A DNA stretch of 15,158 bases. It comes from Deltaproteobacteria bacterium (GTDB lineage: Bacteria > Desulfobacterota > UBA8473). Location: assembly GCA_030623035.1 (NCBI GenBank), contig JAUXFK010000038.1, forward strand, positions 1-15,158. The letters are read 5' to 3'. Under the pieces are notes generated by a model. That model was not told the DNA's origin. It saw nothing but the letters and a program-made list of their open reading frames with translations, and ran no database searches. The position numbers and the translations under genes were made by a program. Of this stretch, positions 1-6,608 are shown piece by piece (position 1 is the first letter of the stretch; each line of letters begins with the position of its first letter).

Positions 1-124
1 ATTTTGTTCAAGGCCAAGGAAGGCGAAAATTTTAACCATAGGAATACATTGAGTATTTTGAGGATTAGAATTTGAGCCTGACGCCGAAATTGGGCAAAAG
101 GGAGCGTTTTGCAAAGGTCTCAAA
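1..124. repeat. Structured non-coding segment, possible dispersed repeat or end of a mobile element
   Basis: No credible reading frame was found here. The segment is rich in self-complementarity. An outer imperfect stem pairs about 27-37 with 62-73, and an inner perfect 5-bp stem AATAC/GTATT (43-47 with 53-57) lies inside it. A separate 6-bp hairpin GCAAAA/TTTTGC (94-99 with 107-112) follows. It ends in TTTTGCAAAGGTCTCA, which looks like a terminal inverted repeat of an insertion sequence or MITE. I believe such sequences recur between genes in this kind of genome, but no second copy is in the window and this could not be checked. It may extend left of base 1. Confidence 0.35.
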
Positions 125-154
125 ACAGAGGTTACCATAAGAAGGGTAATATAG

Positions 155-2107
155 ATGGATACAGATAGTACAAAAGAGATAAGTAAAGAGTATCGACCGG
201 AGCTCTTATCTCTCAGGTCCCAGATATTCCATAAGAGAATAGAAAAGTTTGCCAAAATATATCCGCGGAAGTTTGTCAGTGAAGATAAAATATTCAGCCA
301 TATTAATAAAGGTAATAGAATATTTATCGGTACAGGCTGTGGAAAACCTCAATACCTTGTTAATGCCCTCACGAAGTATGTTGAGTCTCATCCGAAGGCC
401 TTTTTCGATACTGAAGTTCTCCACGTATGGTCCCTTGGTGTTTCTCCATATATGGCTGAAAAATTCAAGCGGAATTTTCGACATAATTTTTTCTTCATTT
501 CCGACCTTACCAGGGAACCTGTCAATCGAGGCATGGCCGATTATACACCCATATTCCTGTCTCGAATTCCAGACTTGATGCTTAGCGGAGTTATGCCGGT
601 TGACATCGCCTTAATCCAAACGTCTTTCCTGGATAATCATGGTTATATGAGTCTTGGTGTGAGTGTTGATATTGTTAAAGCGGCAACAGACAAAGCTTCA
701 ATAGTAGTAGCCCAGATTAATCATAATATGCCCCGGGTGCATGGTGATGGCTTTATACACATAAGGGATGTTGACTTTATTGTTGTCCATGATGAACCTC
801 TGATCAAATATGAAGCGGAGGACAACGATACCGAGGCGACGAAGCAGATTGGCAAGCATGTATCACGACTGATTAAGGACGGAGATACCATCCAGGTAGG
901 GTATGGAAATATTCCTAATGCAATCCTGTCTAACCTTGATAGAAAAAGACATCTTGGTATTCACACGGAACTTTTTAGTCAAGGTATAGTGGATTTGATG
1001 AAAAAAGGGGTTATAGATAATTCAAAAAAGAGTATTAATCGTGGAAAGACAATCGCGACATTCTGTATGGGAGGGGAAGAAACTTACGAATATTTACATG
1101 ACAATCCCATGATTGAACTTAGAACAATCGACTACACAAACAATCCCCTGATTATAGCCCAGCATGACAATATAGTGGCTATTAATACAGCCCTGGAGAT
1201 AGATTTTACCGGCCAGGCAAGTGCAGAATCCTTAGGAAAGGTTTTCTATAGTGGAATAGGGGGACAGGCTGATTTCATGAGGGGCGCGGTTATGGCACGA
1301 AACGGGAGGACAATACTTGCCATTCAATCAACTGCGCAAAATGGGGAAATTTCAAGGATAGTGCCTTTTCTTAAAGAAGGGGCAGGAGTAACTCTAAACA
1401 GGGGTGATGTCCATTATGTCGTGAGTGAATACGGGATAGCATATCTGCACGGGAGAAACATAAGAGAAAGGGCAATGGAATTGATAGCTATTGCTCATCC
1501 GAAATTCAGGCCATGGCTAATAAAGGAAGCAAAGGAAGCAAACATTATTTTTAAAGATCAGGCGTTTATTCCCGGGAAGAGGGGGGAATATCCGGAAAGT
1601 CTGGAAACTTATAAGACGACAGAAACAGGATTTGATGTCTTTTTAAGACCTGTAAAGATCAGTGACGAACCATTATTGAAAGATTTCTTCTATGCCCTGT
1701 CAGACAGGAGTCTCTACAGAAGGTTTATTTCGAGACGGAAAGATATGCCTCATGAACTCTTGCAGGATTTTGTGATCATTGATTATACTAAGGACATGGT
1801 AATTCTTGCTGTTGCAAGGGAGGAAAATAGAGAGAAAGTTCTGGGAATTGGTCAGTATGGAATAGATGAAATAACGCATACTGCTGAAGTGGCAGTAGTG
1901 GTGAGAGATGATTGTCAGAACAGAGGGATAGCAACAGAATTGCTTTCCTATCTCATATATCTTGCAAAGAAACAGGGGCTTCACGGGTTTACCGCAGATG
2001 TTCTGGTGGAGAATAAGATAATGCTACATGTGTTTGAAAAGTCGGATTTTGATATTCAAAGGAGAATCAGTGCCGGGGTTTATGAACTTAGACTTGTGTT
2101 TAAATAG
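155..2107 (+). CDS. Acetyl-CoA hydrolase/transferase family protein fused to a C-terminal GNAT acetyltransferase domain
   Basis: The first ~480 residues are a 4-hydroxybutyrate/acetate CoA-transferase-type (acetyl-CoA hydrolase family) enzyme, expected to move or release CoA between acyl-CoA and carboxylic acids in the cytoplasm. Visible family motifs are GYGNIPNAI (249-257), LGIHTELFSQG with the presumed catalytic glutamate near E272, RTIDYTNNPLIIAQHDN, ALEIDFTGQ, YSGIGGQADFMRGA and VSEYGIAYLHGRNIRERA. From about residue 493 the chain continues into a GNAT domain with the acetyl-CoA pyrophosphate-binding motif QNRGIA (588-593). At 650 residues it is ~200 longer than single-domain transferases, which fits the fusion. 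The start is supported by an AGAAGGG site about 9 bases upstream. A relic of an ADP-forming acyl-CoA synthetase and a DRTGG protein follow. Family certain; substrate unknown. The GNAT part may acetylate lysines of acyl-CoA enzymes (inference). Confidence 0.92.
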   Translation: MDTDSTKEISKEYRPELLSLRSQIFHKRIEKFAKIYPRKFVSEDKIFSHINKGNRIFIGTGCGKPQYLVNALTKYVESHPKAFFDTEVLHVWSLGVSPYMAEKFKRNFRHNFFFISDLTREPVNRGMADYTPIFLSRIPDLMLSGVMPVDIALIQTSFLDNHGYMSLGVSVDIVKAATDKASIVVAQINHNMPRVHGDGFIHIRDVDFIVVHDEPLIKYEAEDNDTEATKQIGKHVSRLIKDGDTIQVGYGNIPNAILSNLDRKRHLGIHTELFSQGIVDLMKKGVIDNSKKSINRGKTIATFCMGGEETYEYLHDNPMIELRTIDYTNNPLIIAQHDNIVAINTALEIDFTGQASAESLGKVFYSGIGGQADFMRGAVMARNGRTILAIQSTAQNGEISRIVPFLKEGAGVTLNRGDVHYVVSEYGIAYLHGRNIRERAMELIAIAHPKFRPWLIKEAKEANIIFKDQAFIPGKRGEYPESLETYKTTETGFDVFLRPVKISDEPLLKDFFYALSDRSLYRRFISRRKDMPHELLQDFVIIDYTKDMVILAVAREENREKVLGIGQYGIDEITHTAEVAVVVRDDCQNRGIATELLSYLIYLAKKQGLHGFTADVLVENKIMLHVFEKSDFDIQRRISAGVYELRLVFK

Positions 2108-2119
2108 TAGGATGATGTG

Positions 2120-2233
2120 ATGAAAATCAATTATCCCGATATAAAAAATATAGAAATTAATCCACTAATAATATATGAGCAGGGAGAAGATGTAAAGGCA
2201 GTGTGTATAAGAATACTACTTTCAAGTGATTAG
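2120..2233 (+). pseudogene. C-terminal relic of an ATP-grasp ADP-forming acyl-CoA synthetase (beta subunit/domain)
   Basis: This 37-codon frame starts 12 bases after the preceding stop and ends in TAG just before the next gene. Its product contains IEINPLIIYEQGEDVKAV. That matches the extreme C-terminus of the ATP-grasp domain of ADP-forming acetyl-CoA synthetases, where a D/E-x-NPL motif is followed by a short acidic turn and a final A-V-D-x-R-I strand. Here the last strand reads AVCIRILL. An intact ATP-grasp domain is ~220 or more residues, so nearly everything including the ATP-binding core is gone. The ATG (2120) has a plausible GGATGATG site before it, so a short peptide may still be made. 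The flanking genes are typical partners of such a synthetase, which supports an in-place deletion. The alternative, a genuine small protein, seems less likely. Confidence 0.6.
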
Positions 2234-2246
2234 AGAGGTGACACAA

Positions 2247-3278
2247 ATGGATAAGTTGGTTGTAGCATCAACGCGCAAAAACTCTGGAAAGACCAGTGTC
2301 ATTGTCGGATTAGCTAAAGCGCTGGAAAAAAACTTTGTATATTTAAAGCCATTTGGTGACAGGCTGTATTATCGAAAGAAGAGGCTCTGGGATCATGATT
2401 CTGCCTTAATGACGAACATCTTCGGTTTAAAAGAAAATCCCGAAGATATGAGTATAGGTTTTGAGCACTCCAGGATAAGATATATGTATGATGAAGAGAC
2501 AATAAAGGAAAAATTTTTCGAAATGGTTTCTGATGTGGAAAATGGTAAAGATTTGCTATTTATCGAAGGTGCAGAAAGTTTAAGGTATGGTGCATTTGTA
2601 CATCTCGATGCTATTTCTCTGGCAAGATATACAAATGCTAAGCTACTTATCATCGTTAGTGGAGATGAAAGGATCGTCATGGATGACCTTTCCTTTTTAA
2701 AAAAGTTTGTGGATATGGCGGACGTAGATTTCAGGGGGGTAATTATAAACAAGGTCCAGGATATTGAGTACTTTAAAGATACATATCTTGATAGCATACA
2801 AGAAATGGGGATTAATGTAATAGGGATTATTCCTCATAGACATGAGCTTGCGTACTTCTCGGTAAATACCCTTGTCGAGCGTCTGTTTACCAAGGTTATT
2901 GCAGGCGAGGGTGGTTTGGACAATATTGTAAAAAACATCTTTCCAGGGGCTATGAGTGCCGATGCTGCACTGCAAGATCCCCTTTTTGAAAAGGAGTGCA
3001 AAGTTGTTGTTACCAGTGGTTACCGGAGTGACACGATCGTCGCGGCTCTGGAAAGTAGTACTTCATGTATTGTTCTCACAAACAGTATTTTGCCTGCTTC
3101 AAACATAATTTCAAAGGCCAACGAATCTAATATTCCGCTCCTACTTGTATCCGAAGACATGTATCAAATAGCAAAACAGATAGAAAGTGTAGAACCTGTA
3201 TTAACAAAAGATGACACCAAAAAAATAGACTTGGTGGAACAACTGGTGAAAAATTACGTAGACAAAGAAAAAATATGA
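2247..3278 (+). CDS. BioD-like P-loop protein with C-terminal DRTGG domain (phosphotransacetylase N-terminal-like)
   Basis: The 343-residue protein has a dethiobiotin-synthetase-like nucleotide-binding half and a DRTGG half, the arrangement seen upstream of the catalytic domain in long phosphotransacetylases and in stand-alone proteins of anaerobes. Seen: the P-loop STRKNSGKTS (8-17, Lys15); FIEGAESL, resembling the BioD E-G-A-G segment; GVIINKV, a GTPase/BioD-like strand; then NIFPGAMSADAAL and VVVTSGYRSDTIVAALE, the DRTGG region. The usual G-D-R-x-D is here GYRSD. ATG 2247 is preferred over GTG 2226 because AGAGAGGTGA (2231-2240) lies at proper distance and the protein then begins directly with the first beta strand. 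There is no phosphotransacetylase catalytic domain. The role is probably regulatory or in acyl-CoA/acyl-phosphate metabolism with the gene before it; biochemical function unknown. Confidence 0.85.
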   Translation: MDKLVVASTRKNSGKTSVIVGLAKALEKNFVYLKPFGDRLYYRKKRLWDHDSALMTNIFGLKENPEDMSIGFEHSRIRYMYDEETIKEKFFEMVSDVENGKDLLFIEGAESLRYGAFVHLDAISLARYTNAKLLIIVSGDERIVMDDLSFLKKFVDMADVDFRGVIINKVQDIEYFKDTYLDSIQEMGINVIGIIPHRHELAYFSVNTLVERLFTKVIAGEGGLDNIVKNIFPGAMSADAALQDPLFEKECKVVVTSGYRSDTIVAALESSTSCIVLTNSILPASNIISKANESNIPLLLVSEDMYQIAKQIESVEPVLTKDDTKKIDLVEQLVKNYVDKEKI

Positions 3279-3308
3279 TTTCAGGAAGTGTAGAAAACAT
3301 TTTATAAT

Positions 3309-3337
3309 AAAAGCTTTGTATTCTATAACAAACTTTT
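3309..3337. terminator. Weak hairpin, possible terminator of the acyl-CoA gene group
   Basis: AAAAG-c-TTTGT (3309-3319) pairs with ACAAACTTTT (3328-3337), giving a 10-bp stem with one bulged C and an 8-base loop. It is AT-rich and not followed by a clean T-run, so termination would be weak. It lies between the DRTGG gene and the RNA methyltransferase gene and marks a likely transcription-unit boundary. Confidence 0.3.
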
Positions 3338-3388
3338 CTATAAAAACGGGGGTCTTATTAGAATTAATAACATATATAAAAGACAGCT

Positions 3389-4168
3389 ATGACGCCCCTT
3401 AAACCCACCAGGCAACAACTTACATCATGGTCAAAACTAAATATGGCAAGATATCGCCATCGAGAAAGGCTCTTTCTGGCGGAAGGTCTTAAGGTCGTAC
3501 AGGAATTACTGAAAAGTGCCTATGAAACGGTGGCATTATTTGTCCTGGAAGAAAAGAAGAAACGTTTGGAGTTCTTTCTATCATCCCTGTCGGATCACAT
3601 TGAAATTTATAGCCTGAAAAAGAGCGAATGGAAAAGATTGAGTCAGGACAGCGAACCGGAAGGAATCATGGCACTCGTCAGAGTGCCCCTGTTTGAAAAT
3701 TTCTCAAGTGTATTAGATCAAAAAAATGGTCATCTTTTGCTGCTTTATGAAGTGAACAATCCAAATAATCTTGGTGCTATCATGCGCACGGCTCACTGGT
3801 TTGGCATCAAAACCATTATACTGAGCACCAATTCAGTAGATCTCACCAATCCCAAAGTGGTGCGCAGCTCCATGGGGAGCCTGTTTCACCTGACAATTAT
3901 CCCCGAAATAGATTTTGATAAGGTCTTGCCCGAATTCAAGAAACATTATTTTTTAGTGGGCAGTGTTGCACAAAACGGGACTGTACCCCACAGCCGTGCA
4001 CGAAAGACAGCGCTTCTGCTCGGTAGTGAAAGTCATGGTTTACCGGAAGAATTGATGAGTTTCACTGCTGAGAAGTGGTGTATTCCCGGTACCGGTGGTG
4101 CGGAATCGCTCAGCCTGCCTCATGCGGCAGCAATCATGATGTATAAGATGATAAGAAAAGAAGATTGA
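3389..4168 (+). CDS. TrmH/SpoU-family RNA 2'-O-ribose methyltransferase
   Basis: This enzyme is expected to methylate a ribose 2'-OH in rRNA or tRNA with SAM, using the trefoil-knot SPOUT fold. The N-terminal ~95 residues form the L30e-like RNA-binding domain (RERLFLAEGLKVVQELL). The catalytic domain shows all three SpoU motifs: NNPNNLGAIMRTA (123-135, with N127 and R133), LLLGSESHGLPEE (209-221) and CIPGTGGAESLSLPHAAAI (231-249). In motif 3 the common E-S-L-N-V is ESLSL, so the asparagine is replaced by serine. The length of 259 residues is normal for the RlmB/TrmH-like group, but the exact target (23S G2251 or other) cannot be assigned. Ribosome-binding site is weak (AAAAGACAG). It appears to be a single-gene unit, unrelated to its CoA-metabolism neighbours. 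Confidence 0.9.
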   Translation: MTPLKPTRQQLTSWSKLNMARYRHRERLFLAEGLKVVQELLKSAYETVALFVLEEKKKRLEFFLSSLSDHIEIYSLKKSEWKRLSQDSEPEGIMALVRVPLFENFSSVLDQKNGHLLLLYEVNNPNNLGAIMRTAHWFGIKTIILSTNSVDLTNPKVVRSSMGSLFHLTIIPEIDFDKVLPEFKKHYFLVGSVAQNGTVPHSRARKTALLLGSESHGLPEELMSFTAEKWCIPGTGGAESLSLPHAAAIMMYKMIRKED

Positions 4169-4171
4169 AAA

Positions 4172-4267
4172 GTGAAGATTGCTCTCATTTATGACAACTA
4201 TACGTTTTTAATCCTTTTAAAGTTCCTTTCATGGTATTTTATATCCTCAAAAAAATATAGGATATAA
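4172..4267 (+). pseudogene. 5' relic of a COG1237-type metallo-beta-lactamase gene
   Basis: Starting at GTG 4172, the frame reads VKIALIYDNYTF and then diverges into low-complexity AT-rich sequence, ending in TAA at 4267. The first 12 codons match the start of the edge-truncated MBL gene at 14843 (VKITLIYDNYVF) at 10 of 12 residues. Most nucleotide differences are silent (AAG/AAA, ATT/ATC, CTC/CTT, ATT/ATC, TTT/TTC), the mark of two copies that diverged while still coding. Upstream bases are also alike (AAAGAAG...AAAAGTGAA). No metal-binding H-x-H-x-D-H follows, so the body of the gene is missing. It sits only 3 bases after the methyltransferase stop. A chance match is possible given the short length, but the silent pattern argues against it. 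Confidence 0.5.
4239..4267. other. 9-bp perfect hairpin at the scar
   Basis: TTATATCCT (4239-4247) pairs perfectly with AGGATATAA (4259-4267) around an 11-base A-rich loop. No T-run follows on either strand, so it is not a canonical intrinsic terminator. It could still protect transcript 3' ends of the upstream methyltransferase gene, or mark a recombination point. Confidence 0.35.
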
Positions 4268-4501
4268 TACATCGATGATGAAAATACATCACTAGCGTAT
4301 TCCCCGTAGCTTGCTTCTGGGTGCTTCAATTCTTTTTGTGCTCAGCCCTTGAGATTTCTGTTCGATCTCATGTGTCCCCCCAACGGCCAGTATCATATTT
4401 ATCACGTAGTCCAATTCCAAATGTATGGTGAAAGGCACCTCACTAAAGGTTTTGAAATAGCCTGTGAGTTGTTGAAAAACCGCGCTGCAGAGAAAGAGGG
4501 C
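4268..4501. other. Non-coding gap with two weak hairpins
   Basis: No convincing gene was found. The open frame at 4349-4552 (67 codons) overlaps the 3' end of the minus-strand regulator and has no recognisable motif. TCCCCGTAGCTTGCTTCTGGG (4301-4321 region) resembles a decayed REP-type stem of the CCCCGCAGCTTGCTGCGGGG form. TGAGAT/ATCTCA (4350-4355 with 4365-4370) makes a 6-bp hairpin and may help end the regulator transcript coming from the right. Everything here is low confidence. Confidence 0.3.
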
Positions 4502-5224
4502 CTATCTGGAGTTGAATATGGTGATGCCACGCCGCTTGGCCGCGTTCTTTAAGTGGGACTGGACTGCCTCCCGTGCCTTATCCGAATTACCCATCGAGAT
4601 AGCTTCAAAAATGGCCACGTGTTCCTGCTGCACATCCAATGGTAGACCTTTTTGTTTGGATAGGTTCCGATCCTCTTGAACAAGATCCCATATCTTGCCC
4701 TTCAGGAAGCGCATGAAGTCATTAAGAAAGGGGTTGCCGCTGGTCTCGACGATGATCTGGTGGAAGTTAACATTTTCGGTTGTGCCGCTGATGCCCTTCC
4801 GCATGGCTTGGTCCAGGGTTTCGAGACAACGGCCCAACCTGGCAAGATCCTCTTGGCTTCGGCGCTTGGCGGCCAATGCAGCCGCCTCACTCTCCAAAAT
4901 AACGCGGAATTCATAGAGATGGCCAATCTCGGTTGAACCTGGGTGCTCCAGTTGGTCAAAACGGAAAGCGCGCTTGGTGCTGGATCCAATCACTTTGCAC
5001 TTGCTACCCTGTCTGGATTCCAAAAGGCCGTCGTATTTCAGGCGGGCAAGCGCCTCTCTGATGACTGTGCGGCTCACTTCGAATCGGGAGGATAGCTCGG
5101 CCTCGGAGGGCAGCATTTCTCCTGGTTGGAAGGAGCCCTTTTCGATCTCCGAAGCAAGAAACTTGGCCACTTGCTCGGACAGTCCTGGCATCCGTTTCAA
5201 CTTTGGCTCGCTTGAAAATTGCAT
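4502..5224 (-). CDS. GntR-family transcriptional regulator, FadR subfamily (wHTH plus FCD domain)
   Basis: This 240-residue protein has a GntR winged helix-turn-helix at about 12-78 (MLPSEAELSSRFEVSRTVIR, then a wing ending ESRQGSKCKVIG) and an all-helical FCD effector domain at ~100-228. Likely metal/effector ligands are H155 (NVNFHQ), H202 (EHVAIF) and H224 (QSHL). The usual Asp four residues before the first His is Asn151 here. FCD regulators sense small carboxylic acids and usually repress a neighbouring catabolic operon. This one is divergent from the CoA-transferase/TRAP genes and shares a 178-bp intergenic region with them, so it probably controls both directions (inference). The gene is visibly richer in G+C than all its neighbours, suggesting recent acquisition. 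No Shine-Dalgarno precedes the ATG, and the best promoter would place the transcript start almost on it. Confidence 0.92.
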   Translation of the reverse strand: MQFSSEPKLKRMPGLSEQVAKFLASEIEKGSFQPGEMLPSEAELSSRFEVSRTVIREALARLKYDGLLESRQGSKCKVIGSSTKRAFRFDQLEHPGSTEIGHLYEFRVILESEAAALAAKRRSQEDLARLGRCLETLDQAMRKGISGTTENVNFHQIIVETSGNPFLNDFMRFLKGKIWDLVQEDRNLSKQKGLPLDVQQEHVAIFEAISMGNSDKAREAVQSHLKNAAKRRGITIFNSR

Positions 5225-5233
5225 AATATTAAT

Positions 5234-5262
5234 TATTTACTACATAAAATAGAACTTGTCAA
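5234..5262 (-). promoter_or_regulatory. Candidate regulator promoter, nearly leaderless
   Basis: On the minus strand, TTGACA (5262-5257) is followed 17 bases later by TAAATA (5239-5234), or 19 bases later by AATAAT (5237-5232). Either would start the transcript within a few bases of the regulator ATG at 5224. That agrees with the lack of a ribosome-binding site. The -10 match is poor. Confidence 0.35.
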
Positions 5263-5286
5263 ATAAAGTGGCATTTTAAGTTGACA
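5257..5286. promoter_or_regulatory. Inverted repeat TGTCAA-N18-TTGACA, candidate operator between divergent promoters
   Basis: The two arms (5257-5262 and 5281-5286) are a perfect 6-bp inverted repeat, and each doubles as the -35 hexamer of one divergent promoter. A dimeric regulator bound here would block both. It may also simply reflect two consensus -35 boxes facing away from each other. Candidate site for the FadR-type regulator encoded alongside. Confidence 0.35.
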
Positions 5287-5310
5287 TACAACAATATAAC
5301 ATATTATAGT
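5281..5310 (+). promoter_or_regulatory. Promoter of the CoA-transferase/TRAP operon
   Basis: A perfect -35 TTGACA (5281-5286) is followed after 18 bases by TATAGT (5305-5310); TATTAT (5302-5307) at 15 bases is a second choice. Transcription would begin near 5317, giving an ~85-base leader before the CoA-transferase ATG at 5403. This is the best sigma70-type promoter seen in the window. Confidence 0.6.
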
Positions 5311-5321
5311 ACAAGCATATG

Positions 5322-5333
5322 GGTTACACAACC
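5322..5333. promoter_or_regulatory. Small inverted repeat GGTT-ACAC-AACC just after the predicted start site
   Basis: A 12-base element with 4-bp arms lies a few bases downstream of the predicted transcription start of the CoA-transferase operon. GntR-family operators are often short G/T...A/C palindromes of this form, so this is an alternative binding site for the divergent regulator. The size is small enough to be chance. Confidence 0.25.
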
Positions 5334-5402
5334 GTTTTTTTAGATTTCAAAAAAATGGGAGCAAAGAGATATGATGACGCCTGACTTAAAAGGAGATAAT
5401 TT

Positions 5403-6608
5403 ATGGGACCTTTAGAAGGATTAAAAGTCGTTGATTTTACCCGTTTTGTTGCTGGCCCTTTTTGCGTCATGCAATTGGCAGACCTTGGGGCAGATGTAGT
5501 TAAAATCGAATCTCCTCCAGAGAGAGGAGACCAGTTAAGGGCATGGGGCCCCTTCATTGGAGATAAAAGTTATTATTTTATAACACTTAACAAAAATAAG
5601 AGAAGTATCGCTTTGGACTTGAAGAGCCCTCAGGGAATAGAGATTGTCAAGGAGATGATAAAAGAGGGGGATGTTCTGGTGGAAAACTTTCGTCCCGGAC
5701 TAATGGACAAGATGGGTCTTTCTTGGGAAGAAGTTCATACGCTTAATCCCAGAATAATATATTGTTCCATTACGGCCTATGGACAGACAGGTCCCTTTTC
5801 CATTAAGTCCGGTTTTGATGTATCGGTGCAAGGCGACTCTGGGTTCATGGATATAACTGGATTCGAGATACCAACTCGTGTTGGTGTTGGTCTAACTGAC
5901 TTTATAGGGGCATTTTACGGCCTTACCGGGATACTTTCGGCGCTCCATGTTCGGGAAAAGATAGGCGAAGGTCAGCATGTTGATAGTGCCATGATGGACG
6001 GTATGTTAGCACTTCTGACCTACCAGGCGGGAAAATATTTTGCTACCGGAAAGACTCCGGTTCGTACGGGAAATAGGCATCCTCAACAAACTCCCTACTC
6101 AGCTTTTGCCAGTAAAGATGGGTATGTGATCATTGGGGCTGGTAGTCAAAGATTGTGGGAAAATCTCTGTAAAAAGGTTTTAAAGCGGCCTGATTTAATG
6201 AATGATTCCCGTTTTTCGACGGGGCAGGACCGCAATAATAACGAACCTGTTCTCAAACAAATTATAGAGGAGATTACCCGTACAAAATCCACAGACGAGT
6301 GGATAGAGCTATTGACACAAGGAGATGTCCCGTGTGGTAAAGTTCGTACAGTAAAAGAGGCTCTGGAGTTGGAGCAAACGAAAGCCCGGGAAATGGTGGT
6401 GGAGATGGAGGATGAATTAAGAGGAAAGATAAAAATGTTAGGTATTCCAACTAAATTATCTGCGACTCCGGGGGATATCAGGCTAATGCCACCCCTTCTT
6501 GGCGAACACACAGAAGAAGTTTTGGAGGAACTGGGATACAGTGAGAAACATATAAACGAGCTTGAAAATAAGGGAATTATTAAGCAGTATCCCTTGAAAA
6601 GGAGGTGA
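5403..6608 (+). CDS. CaiB/BaiF family (class III) CoA-transferase
   Basis: This enzyme transfers CoA from an acyl-CoA donor to a free carboxylic acid without ATP, in the cytoplasm. It starts with the family signature GLKVVDFTRFVAGPF and continues with LADLGADVVKIESP, LDLKSPQG, VENFRPGLMDKMGL and PRIIYCSITAYGQTGP. The expected catalytic aspartate is D166 in VGVGLTDFIGAFYG. Length (401) is typical, and no half is missing. AAAAGGAGATAATTT directly precedes the ATG, a strong ribosome-binding site. It is the first gene of the operon divergent from the FadR-type regulator and is followed by a TAXI-TRAP binding protein, so its acceptor is probably the imported acid (inference). Related members act on oxalate, carnitine, benzylsuccinate, mesaconate and bile acids. 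The sequence alone does not choose among them. Confidence 0.95.
   Translation: MGPLEGLKVVDFTRFVAGPFCVMQLADLGADVVKIESPPERGDQLRAWGPFIGDKSYYFITLNKNKRSIALDLKSPQGIEIVKEMIKEGDVLVENFRPGLMDKMGLSWEEVHTLNPRIIYCSITAYGQTGPFSIKSGFDVSVQGDSGFMDITGFEIPTRVGVGLTDFIGAFYGLTGILSALHVREKIGEGQHVDSAMMDGMLALLTYQAGKYFATGKTPVRTGNRHPQQTPYSAFASKDGYVIIGAGSQRLWENLCKKVLKRPDLMNDSRFSTGQDRNNNEPVLKQIIEEITRTKSTDEWIELLTQGDVPCGKVRTVKEALELEQTKAREMVVEMEDELRGKIKMLGIPTKLSATPGDIRLMPPLLGEHTEEVLEELGYSEKHINELENKGIIKQYPLKRR

Noticed and set aside
2393..2797. 134-codon minus-strand frame inside the DRTGG gene
   Set aside because: Antisense shadow of a well-supported gene; serine/isoleucine-rich translation typical of an AT-rich reverse frame, with no motifs.
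4172..4267. Stop-codon readthrough or selenocysteine insertion joining the RNA methyltransferase to the MBL-like N-terminus (both in the same frame across one TGA)
   Set aside because: The methyltransferase is complete at its normal end, the downstream similarity lasts only 12 codons, and no convincing SECIS-like structure was seen.
4301..4321. REP-type hairpin of the CCCCGCAGCTTGCTGCGGGG kind
   Set aside because: The stem is badly decayed (mismatches in the inner pairs), and no transposase of the REP-associated type is nearby; kept only as a remark in the gap entry.
4349..4552. 67-codon plus-strand frame overlapping the 3' end of the FadR-type regulator gene
   Set aside because: No ribosome-binding site and no recognisable motif; composition is that of antisense and intergenic DNA, and the antisense regulator gene is far better supported.
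4676..5252. Several overlapping open frames on both strands within the regulator gene
   Set aside because: They are antisense or shifted readings of the GC-richer regulator gene; GC-rich DNA lacks stop codons by chance. None has motifs.
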